From Henckelia pumila (taxonomy: Eukaryota > Streptophyta > Magnoliopsida > Lamiales > Gesneriaceae): a stretch of 64,000 bases of DNA. The stretch is taken from assembly GCF_033568475.1 (NCBI RefSeq), contig NC_133123.1, positions 155,139,753-155,203,752 of the forward strand, given 5' to 3'. The translations under genes and the position numbers were made by a program. Below are positions 56,282 to 64,000 of the stretch, piece after piece. Each line of letters starts with the position of its first letter. Position 1 is the first letter of the stretch. The notes beneath the pieces are model-generated. The model searched no databases, had not been told where the DNA came from, and saw nothing but the letters and a program-made list of their open reading frames with translations.

Positions 56282-57010
56282 ATGACGGAAAAATACGAGA
56301 TAGAAAAGTTCAATGGGAGCAATTTTTTGCTGTGAAAACTGAAGGTGCAAGCAATTATGACAAAGGAGCATTGCTTGGAAGCTATTGGAGATAGACTGGC
56401 GGACATCACAGACGATCAAAAGTGGAACATGAATCACAATGCTATTGTCAATTTGCACTTGGCAATAGCGGATGAATTTTTGTCAAGTATCTCTGAAATA
56501 AAAAGCGCAAAAGTTATTTGGGATACTTTGGCAAAACTGTACGAGATCAAGTCACTACACAACAAAATTTTCTTAAAGGAAAAGCTCTATACTCTTCGGA
56601 TGGCGGAATCCTCATCGATGACCAAACATATCAACACACTGAATACTCTATTTTCCCGGCTCACATCTATGGGGCATAAAATAGAGGAAAAAGAACGTGC
56701 GGAGCTTCTACTTCAAAGTCTACCAGATTCATACGATCAGCTCATCATCAATGTTACCAACAATGTTTTTTTGGATAATTTAAATTTTGACGACGTCTTA
56801 ACTGCGGTTCTTGGAGAAAAGAGTCGTCGAAGGAACAAGGAAGATGGGTTGGCAACGTCGAAGCAAGCAGAGGCTTTACCGATGACGAGAGGAAGATTGA
56901 CGGAGCGTGACTCCAGTGGAAGCCACAGATATAGTAGATCCAAGTCAAGAAGTAAGAAGAATAATATTTACTGCTTTAAATGTGGCGGTAAAGGGCACTT
57001 CAAGAGATAG
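56282..57010 (+). pseudogene. Copia F gag
   Basis: It starts at ATG 56282 (MTEKYEIEKFNGSNF). A TGA at about 56333-56335 replaces the Trp expected in the SLWKLK-type motif. The rest of the capsid is open (HLAIADEFLSSIS, LLLQSLPDSYDQLIINVTNN, VLGEKSRRRNKED). It then has a Ser/Arg-rich linker and a CCHC knuckle, CFKCGGKGHFKR-stop-C, in which a TAG (57008-57010) sits just before the last Cys. Confidence 0.9.
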
Positions 57011-60000
57011 TGTACGAAGAGCATCGAGAAGGGATCTCAAGGAAATGTGGCCAGTACTTCAGGAAGTGGTGAAATACTATTCAGCGAAGCAGCAACAATT
57101 GCGGAAGGCAGAAACAAATTTTGTGATGCATGGATTATGATTCAGGAGCGACGTGGCACATGACGTCAAGGAGAGAATGGTTCGATCAGTATGAACCAGT
57201 CTCAGGAGGATCTGTATTCATGGAAAATGATCATGCCTTGGAAATCGCTTGGGTCGGTACCATCAAAATCAAAATGTTTGATGGCACTATTTGCACCATA
57301 CAGGAGGTACGACATGTGAAGGGCCTGACAAAAAATCTTTTGTCTTTGGGGCAATTGGATGATATTGGGTGCAAAACCTGTATCGAGAAAGGGATTATGA
57401 AGATTGTGAAAGGCGCGCTTGTGGTTATGAAGGCGGAAAAGGTTGCTGCAAATCTGTATGTATTGTTGGAGGAAACAGACAAAGAGGCGGAACTAGCTGT
57501 TGCATCAATTGGTTTGGGAGAAAAATCAACAGTGTTGTGGCATAGAAAGCTTGGACATATGTCAGAACGAGGAATGAAGATTCTCTCTGAACGCAAGCTG
57601 TTGCCAGGGCTTACAAAAGTGACTCTACCCTTTTGTGAGCATTGTGTTACCAGTAAACAACACAGATTGAAGTTTGGCACATCTACTGCCAAAATCAAAG
57701 GCATATTGGAGCTGATTCATTCTGATGTTTGGCAAGCACCGGTGGTGTCCCTAGGAGGAGCGAGATACTTTGTCTCGTTTATTGATAATTTCTCTAGGAG
57801 ATGTTGGGTGTATCCAATCAAGAAGAAGTCAGATGTTTTCGAAGTCTTCAAAGTTTTCAAAGCGCGGGTTGAACTTGATTCTGACAAGAAAATCAAGTGT
57901 TTGAGGACTGACAATGGAGGAGAATATACCAGTGATGAGTTTGATGTATTTTGTCAGCATGAGGGCATCAAAAGACAGTTCACGACGGCGTACACGCCTC
58001 AGCAGAATGGAGTGGCAGAGCAGATGAAACAGAACTTTGTTGGACAGAACAAGGGCCATGTTGAGTACTGCGGGTCCAACCAAGTCATTTTGGGCAGAAG
58101 CAGTCAAAACTGCTTCTTACATCATCAATCGCTCTCCTTCAGTGGCGATTTATTTGAAGACTCCGATGGAGGTGTGGACTGGCAAGCCAGCTGATTATTC
58201 TCGGTTACATACATTTGGAAGTCCGGTGTACGTGTTGTATAATGATCAAGAAAGATCGAAGTTGGATTCCAAATCCAGAAAGTGTATCTTCTTGGGCTAT
58301 GCTGATGGAGTAAAGGGGTTTCACTTGTGGGATCCTACTGTCCATAAGCTTATCATCAGCAGAGATGTTATCTTCGAGGAAGATAAAGTGAAGGGAGACA
58401 AAGGCACACAAAATTCAAAAACTACTGTCATTCAGGTGAAAGATAAGACAGATGAAGATCAAGTTTCTTGTGAAACAGTACCAGAGCACGAGGTACAAGA
58501 ACCAGTTGAGTAAGAGGTTTCCAAAGTAAGGCAGTCAACTCGAGAGAGAAGACCACCAGGTTGGCTTTCAGATTATGTCACTGAAAGCAATATTGCATAT
58601 TGTCTATTAACAGAGGATGGTGAGCCATCGAGTTTCCATGAGGCTATTCAAAGCTTGGATGTATCCCTGTGGATGACAGCGATGCAGGAAGAATTGGAAG
58701 CATTGGACAGAAACAAAACTTGGGATCTTGTTACACTACCACGAGGGAGGAAATTTATCGGTAACAAATGGGTCTATAAGATCAAGCATGATGGCAATAA
58801 CCAAGTGGAGCGGTATCGTGCAAGATTGGTTGTCAAAGGGTATGCTCAAAAAGAAGGTATTGACTTCAATGAGATATTTTCTCCTGTGGTTCGACTTTCA
58901 ACAGTCAGAGTAGTATTGGCATTGTGTGCGGTGTTTAACCTACATCTAGAACAGCTAGATGTGAAAACGGCATTTCTTCATGGCGATCTTGAAGAAGAAA
59001 TTTATATGCTCCAGCCAGAAGGTTTTGCAGAAAAAGGCAAAGAGAACTTGGTTTGCAGGTTGAACAAATCTCTATACGGTCTCAAACAGGCGCCGAAGTG
59101 TTGGTACAAGAGATTTGATTCCTATATCATGAGCTTTGGATACAATAGATTCAGTGCAGACCCTTGTACGTATTTCAAGAGGTTTGGTGATGATGATTAT
59201 ATCATTTTGCTGTTGTACATGGACGACATGTTGGTAGCAGGGCCCAACAAAGATCGAGTCCAAGAATTAAAGGCACAGTTGGCTAGGAAATTTGATATGA
59301 AGGACTTGAGACCAGCAAACAAGATTCTAGGGATGCAAGTTCACCGAGACAGAAGCAACAGGAAGATTTGGATTTTCCAGAAAAATTATTTGAAGAAAGT
59401 CTTGCAGCGCTTCAACATACAAGATAGTAAGCCAGTTTCAACCCCTCTTTCTATTAACTTCAAGTTATCTTCTGAGATGTGTCCTAGCAGTGAAGCAGAG
59501 AAGATGGAGATGTCTCGAGTACCGTATGCATCAGCAGTGGGAAGTTTAATGTTCATCATGATTTGTACAAGACCAGACATTGCACAAGCAGTGGGAGCAG
59601 TCAGTCGGTATATGGTGAATCCTGGACAAGAGCATTGGAGCACGGTTAAGAGGATCCTTAGATACATTAAGGGTACCTCTAATGCTGCATTATGTTTTGG
59701 AGGATCAGATTTTACACTCAGGGGCTATGTGGATTCAGATTACGCAGGTGATCCAGATAAGAGAAAATCTACTACTGGTTATGTGTTTACAGTTGCAGGA
59801 GGTGCAGTCAGCTAGGTTTCAAAACTGCAAATAGTTGTGGCGTTATCTACAACGGAAGCAGAATACATGGCAGCTACTCAAGCTTGCAAGGAAGCAATAT
59901 GGATTAAAAGGTTTTTGGAGGAGCTTGGGCACACACAAGAAAAGATTCCTTTGTTTTGTGACAGTCAGAGTTTCTTGCACATTGCAAGGAATCCAGCCTT

Positions 60001-60181
60001 TCATTCCAGGACTAGACACATTGGAGTTCAATTTTACTTTGTACGAGAGGTAGTAGAGGAAGGAAGTGTAAATATGCAGAAAATCCATACTAAGGATAAC
60101 ATTGCTGATATTCCGACCAAGCCAGTGAACACAGATAAGTTTGAGTGGTGTAGATTCTCAAGTGGCCTAGCAGGAACGTAA
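57011..60181 (+). pseudogene. Copia F pol (protease, integrase, RT, RNase H) in several frames
   Basis: Protease: DSGATWHMTSRREWF near 57136, with a one-base loss just before it. Pre-integrase and integrase: LWHRKLGHMSERG, HSDVWQAPV, RTDNGGEYTSDEF, QQNGVAEQM; the frame shifts near 58025 and continues as LDRTRAMLSTAGPTKSFWAEA. A TAA lies at 58511-58513. RT: KWVYKIKHDGN, QLDVKTAFLHGDLEEEIYM, YMDDMLVAG. RNase H: GYVDSDYAGDPDKRKSTTG, then a TAG at 59813-59815 in place of a conserved Trp (AVS-W-VSKLQ), then LSTTEAEYMAATQACKEA and DNIADIPTKPV. The order is the standard copia order. Confidence 0.92.
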
Positions 60182-60242
60182 GCAGCAAGAATGACAAGAT
60201 TGAAAGGATGTGTGGAGATGAGTTTGATTCTCAATCAAATCT

Positions 60243-60256
60243 CCAAGTGGGAGAAA
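60243..60256 (+). other. Polypurine tract of copia F
   Basis: CCAAGTGGGAGAAA lies directly before the 3' LTR. Confidence 0.85.
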
Positions 60257-60713
60257 TATAGGCAAAGGTGGCCACTTGGTATTAATTGAGGCAGAAAACT
60301 TTGAATCAGGACAAAGAGGTGGCAGACCAAGTGGACGGCAAATATATGAAGGAAATTCATAATTGAATTTCCTTTTTCATTTGCACCGAGGAATTGCACT
60401 ATAAATAGGTGCATCCTCTCGGCATTCCAGTATCCCATTCTGAGTTTCCTTTTCAGTTTAATAACATTCAAATATTTTGAGTGTGCTTATATATATTTGT
60501 GAGATAGGTTTTCTCCTGTATTAAGAGAGTGAGTGTCTATTTGGAAACACAGAGAGAGGTTGTAATTCTCCAAATATTATAGTGAAATCTTTTGGTCTTG
60601 CCCGTGGTTTTTACCCAAATAGTTTTTGGGGGTTTTCCACGTAAATCTTGATGTCTATTTATTCTTCAATTTCCATAATTTTTTATCTCGTAATGCCGCA
60701 CCTGAGGCCAACA
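60257..60713 (+). repeat. Copia F 3' LTR
   Basis: The LTR is 457 bp. The first bases are TATAGGC, where the 5' LTR copies have TGTAGGC, so the terminal TG is mutated to TA. It ends GAGGCCAACA and is followed by ATTCC. Confidence 0.9.
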
Positions 60714-61039
60714 ATTCCAACTACCCGACCCAAAACATATCGGGTCATTCGGATATCCAAAAAACACCAATCGACAAATCTGGTACCCGACCCGTGGCCA
60801 CCCCGTTCGTGAGATTCTCCAACGAACTCTTCCCCGCCAAATCGTAGGGTTTTTTAGGGCTGGTTAAAAAAGTATGATTACTTTGTGAAGTATTTAAAAT
60901 AAAGGGATGTTGACTATTTATTTTAAAAAACAGGGAGTTGACTCATTTGAATTAAAATTAAACCTAATAAATAAATAAATTAAAATAATTAACAATGTCA
61001 GGAGGTTTATTATTTGTTTCTTCCCCCCCCCCCCCCAAT
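60714..61039. other. Flank right of copia F
   Basis: The first 120 bases are rich in ACCCGACCC/GGGTC words, and together with the left flank (TTAGAGGTAGCCGAG) may be an old hAT-like repeat into which copia F inserted. A poly-C run lies at 61025-61036. No gene. Confidence 0.4.
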
Positions 61040-61217
61040 ATGCCAAATTCTCCCGCAAAAGAAACGGAAAACCTATAAAAACCTGCAATATTCTTCATTT
61101 TTTTCTTCATCTGGATGCTAGTCCTTGAGCTGTGAAAAAAACCTAATCTATTTCAAACATCTTCTATTGCTCATTCATCTGTATTTGAAACAAAATTTTA
61201 TCAAAGTACAAGCGCAA

Positions 61218-61781
61218 GTAAGTTTTCTCCATTCTTGTTTTTTAAGAGAGTTTTGTCCATTATTGTTGAATGTAAGCTATCTAATTTAAGTCGTTATTCT
61301 TTTCATTTAGCAAGTGCAAATAAAAAAAATGATGTGTTGGAATCTGGGTCGATTCAAAGAACCACCCAAGCCCTGGGTTTACCCAAAGCTTGGGTCGACC
61401 CAAGCCTTGGGTTGACCCAAGCTCTGGTCGACCCAAGCCCTGGGTAAACCCAGAGCTTGGGTCAACCCAAGGCTTGGGTCGACCCAAGCTTTGGGTAAAC
61501 CCATAGCTTGGGTCAACCCAAGCTACCCAAACCTTGGGGGTTCCTTGGGTCGACCCAGGGTGATCCAAGCCTTGGGTCAACCCAATGAGTTTTGGGTCGA
61601 CCATGGTTGATCCAGAATTCATGGCCAAAACTCTTTTGGTTAACCATAGGTAGTTCTTGTTATTTTGTACCCAGAACTCTTTTGGTTGACCATGGGTAGA
61701 TCATAGACAGAGCATGTAGTGTTTTTGTTATTTTTTGTGATTAAAATAGTTTTATTCTTATAATTTATGTGAATTTTGTAG
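61218..61781 (+). other. Probable 5' UTR intron of the Mutator-like transposase
   Basis: CGCAA/GTAAGT at 61218 fits a donor site and TTTTGTAG/GTT at 61774-61781 fits an acceptor, three bases before the ATG at 61785. The enclosed 564 bp are T-rich near the end. It contains the palindrome array. The splice call is by eye only. Confidence 0.5.
61375..61605. repeat. 17-bp-period palindrome array, core GGGTNNACCC
   Basis: Nine consecutive units start at 61375, 61392, 61409, 61425, 61442, 61459, 61476, 61493 and 61510, each 16-17 bp after the last. More degenerate ones follow to about 61605. The best unit is the perfect 18-bp palindrome GCTTGGGTCGACCCAAGC. Central dinucleotides run TT, CG, TG, CG, AA, CA, CG, AA, CA, so left units look like the reverse complement of right units. 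Apparent ORFs on both strands across it are just translated repeat. Confidence 0.9.
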
Positions 61782-61784
61782 GTT

Positions 61785-63579
61785 ATGCCTACGGTAATCG
61801 TTGTTCATTTCGATGGTAGATGGGAAGCGAGTGAAGAAAACGTATATAAATGGAATCCCGGATCGAATTCAAAGTTTGCTGCTATTCCAGTATATGATGA
61901 TTTTTTTCTTCTTGAAAATTTAAATCGTGAACTATATAGAGCTGGAAAAATAGAAGAGTCTGCCAACCTGAGGTTGAGTTACCTTTTAGAGTTGTCGTGC
62001 AACATTCAACCGATTTATATAGAGAATGATCAAGATTTGAAAGCATATCTGTATTTTGGTTGTCCGAAAACGAGGCCAGTGCTTAAAGTTGAAATTGAAC
62101 ATGTTGTTGGTTTTTTGGATGTTTCTGATAATGTGCATGAAGTTGGTATTGATGAAGGCAATACTAATTATAACGATCAAAACTCTTATGATGATTATTT
62201 TGATTTGAATATTGTTTCTTTGGATCGTAATAATATTAGTGAGGCTTTTGATGAGACAAATGTGGTTGCAAATAATGAGGCCGTTATGGTTGCAACTGTG
62301 GATATTGATAGCGAGCCAATTGTGGTTGCAAGTAATGAGACAGTTGTGATTGCAAGAAATGAGTCAGATATGGTTGCAAATGTGGATATTGTTAATGACA
62401 CATTTTCATTCACAGATGGTTCAAACTTGTTTGTTGGTCAAGAATTTTCAAACAGAGATGCGGTGAAAAATTAGTTAAGAAGAATCAGTTTGGAAGCATG
62501 TTTTGAATTTGAGACAGTAAAAAGTAGTCAGGTGGTGTATGCTGTGAAATGTACCGTGGCTAATTGTAAGTGGAGAATCTAGACCTCAAAGATGAAAGAT
62601 TCACATGTATCCTCCATTCGAACATATTGCAATACACATACTTGTGATTTGACGGGGAGGCGTAAGAGAATCCGTGGAGCTAGTTCGGTTGTTGTTCGTG
62701 ATATGTTGGTGAATAATTTTCAAGGTAATCCAGTACAAATAACACCGAAAGCGGTCATGGCGATGATGCGCAATAATATGAATGCTGATATATCATATTA
62801 CAAGGCTTGGAGAGGAAAAGAACTAGCAGACAATATTTTGAAAGGTGATCCTATCAAGAGTTTTACTCTACTGCCTTGTTATTTGCACATGGTTGAGAAG
62901 ATGAACCGAGGAAGCATAACAGACATATGTGTTGACGAGAAAAATCGATTCAAGTATATGTTTCTTGCTTTTGGTGCGTGTGTCAGGAGATATCGAAGCA
63001 TGCGAAAATGTGTGTCAATTGATGGTACATGGTTGAAAGGCAAGTACAATGGTGTTTTACTTGTGGCATCCGCACAGGATGGAAATTATCATCAATATCC
63101 TTTGGCGTGGGGAATTTTCGATGGTGAGTCTACTTCTTCGTGGAGTTGGTTTTTGACGAAGTTTTTAGAAGTAGTACCAGACTCGAATGATCTGGTGATA
63201 ATTTCAGACAGACATCAGGGAATAATTAATGTTGTTTCTAGTGTTTATAAAAATGCACATCATGGTCATTGTGTGTGGCATTTATCCCAGAACTTGAAAA
63301 CCAGGTGCAAAAAAAAGGGCGCAACGGAAATGTTTTTGCAGATTGCAAAAATTTATAAGCAAAACGAGTTTGATGTTGCATACAGTGATTTTAGGAAGAG
63401 ATATCCTGAGGCTGCGCAGTTTTTGGACGAAAGAGATACACTTGATCGATGGACTCGAGCATATTGCCCAAATACTCGTTACAATATTTTGACGACAAAC
63501 GGGGTTGAATCAATCAATGCTAGACTACTTGAAGAGAGAAAGCTTCCTATAATATCACTTTTAGATTCTTTGCAGAGAC
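61785..63579 (+). pseudogene. Mutator-like (MULE) transposase, two stops, truncated by LTR
   Basis: The ATG at 61785 begins MPTVIVVHFDGRWEAS, the usual N-terminal domain of plant MULE transposases. An acidic region follows, then a repeated Val/Ala/Asn-rich segment (VVANNEAVMVATVDIDS, VVASNETVVIARNES). The zinc-binding MuDR domain follows (FVGQEFSNRDAVKN ... FEFETVKSSQVVYAVKCTVANCKWRI), with in-frame TAGs at 62472-62474 and 62580-62582. The catalytic part has CVSIDGTWLKGKYNGVLL (first Asp), LAWGIFDGES, IISDRHQGI (second Asp) and HCVWHLSQNLK. The frame ends at 63579 where an LTR begins, so the C-terminal SWIM-type finger is absent. Terminal inverted repeats were not found. Confidence 0.88.
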
Positions 63580-64000
63580 TGTAGTAGCTCGTAACCAAAA
63601 TCAGTAATTAAGAAATTAATCATAATTACTTGAATAGAGTTCGGAAGCTCCGAATGTAGGTTCGGAAGTTTCGAACAGGATCGGAAGCTCCGATCATATT
63701 ACGTCAGGCATGACGATTGGCTAGATCGGAAGCTCCGATCAGGATCGGAAGCTACGATCACCCCTATCCGAAGTCAACCAGTGATATTTTGACACATGGC
63801 AGATCAGGATCTTCGAAAGCTCCGATGGCAGGATCGGACGTTCCAATCGAGGTTCGGATATTCCGATCGAGGATCGGAAGTTCCGATCGTTGTCTATAAA
63901 TAGAGGGCCGGGGCTTCATTTCCAATTGCCAATTCCGAGTATTTCCCTCTCCTTTCTAGTCTATTCGAGTTGTTCTAGCCTTCCTAGGCTTGACTCGGTG
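63580..64000 (+). repeat. Gypsy-type LTR start, runs off the window
   Basis: It begins TGTAGTAGCTCGTAACC, similar to the outer end of gypsy B, C and D LTRs (TGTAGTAACCC), and interrupts the MULE reading frame. It contains a dyad array and a TATA box, so this should be the U3 of a + strand element continuing to the right. The 5-bp target word would be AGAGAC-like sequence ending at 63579. Confidence 0.7.
63640..63902 (+). promoter_or_regulatory. Mixed dyad array and TATA box in the right-edge LTR
   Basis: Both dyad types coexist: TTCGGAAGCTCCGAA-like sites at 63642 and 63663, and GATCGGAAGCTCCGATC-like sites at 63682, 63727, 63746, 63835 and 63875, with a hybrid at 63855. Steps are 19-21 bp within clusters. 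TATAAATA follows at 63895-63902. Confidence 0.75.

Larger units (their letters stand above)
54036..56703. repeat. Tandem duplication (1,334-bp unit) at the left end of copia F
   Basis: 54036-55369 and 55370-56703 are near-identical direct copies. Each has MITE sequence, the flank GGTAGCCGAGTTATTCC, a whole LTR, a primer-binding site and 5' gag. Because the genomic flank and the target-duplication sequence ATTCC are copied too, the duplication happened after copia F inserted. The joint at 55362-55375 shows an A-rich microhomology. Confidence 0.9.
55699..60713 (+). mobile_element. Copia F, Ty1/copia element with stops and frameshifts
   Basis: The element proper is 5.0 kb: 5' LTR (copy 2), primer-binding site, gag, pol, polypurine tract and 3' LTR. 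The TSD ATTCC is at 55694-55698 and 60714-60718. Gag-pol sequence resembles widespread Tork/TNT1-type copia polyproteins; the exact lineage was not tested. All domains are present but broken at several places. Confidence 0.92.

Noticed and set aside
61235..61628. ORFs of 70 and 115 codons across the palindrome array, on opposite strands
   Set aside because: The proteins are simple repeats of Trp/Val/Asp/Pro/Gly-Leu-Thr-Gln words, produced by a 17-bp repeat that is open in several frames. The DNA repeat explains them.

Overview
The window is plant nuclear DNA, very probably from a eudicot. It carries one host gene, an intronless Dof zinc-finger factor most like Arabidopsis DOF5.4/OBP4, in an AT-rich island. 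The rest is mostly nested LTR retrotransposons with tRNA-iMet-type primer-binding sites, plus hAT-like elements, MITE-like fold-backs and a Mutator-like transposase. I see no tRNA, rRNA, CRISPR or organellar sequence. Gene identities come from reading motifs in the sequence; no database search was run.

Positions 1-34552 read as one retrotransposon stack. The oldest layer seems to be a Sirevirus-like copia element on the + strand: a possible pol tail (17041-17106), a promoter region and an envelope-position ORF (17687 onward), then internal and final polypurine tracts and a 3' LTR (32522-34552). Gypsy D (minus strand, ends 17040) lies against its pol tail. D's 5' LTR is split by the young, intact copia A (6919-16445, TSD ACTCC), and its integrase is cut by gypsy-1 (1-2751, + strand). 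The Sirevirus-like ORF is split by gypsy B (18666-31970, TSD ACCTT). B's 5' LTR is split by gypsy C (25318-30964, TSD AGTAC). A hAT-type element (33495-34312, TSD GTGCTAGT) sits in the Sirevirus-like LTR.

Positions 34553-46130 hold a small fold-back, an Athila-like protease fragment, and an older relative of copia A (copia E, 36700-45534) inserted in a hAT-like repeat. Positions 46130-53700 are mostly non-repetitive, AT-rich sequence around the Dof gene (49351-50244, minus). Positions 53700-60718 contain MITE-like repeats and copia F (+ strand, TSD ATTCC), whose left part, including flank, LTR and 5' gag, was duplicated in tandem after insertion. Positions 61040-63579 are a Mutator-like transposase with a probable 5' UTR intron that holds a 17-bp-period palindrome array. 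It is cut by a gypsy-type LTR that runs off the window.

The most striking signal is shared by LTRs or promoter regions of unrelated elements (gypsy B, C, D, the Sirevirus-like ORF promoter, the Sirevirus-like LTR, and the LTR at the right edge). Each has an array of short dyads with core CGG(A/G)-N3-(T/C)CCG, arranged mostly as pairs about 21 bp apart (two helical turns), directly upstream of a TATAAATA box. Between B and C the spacers are conserved while every dyad has changed to a different flanking sequence. This looks like a shared promoter grammar that evolves in concert.
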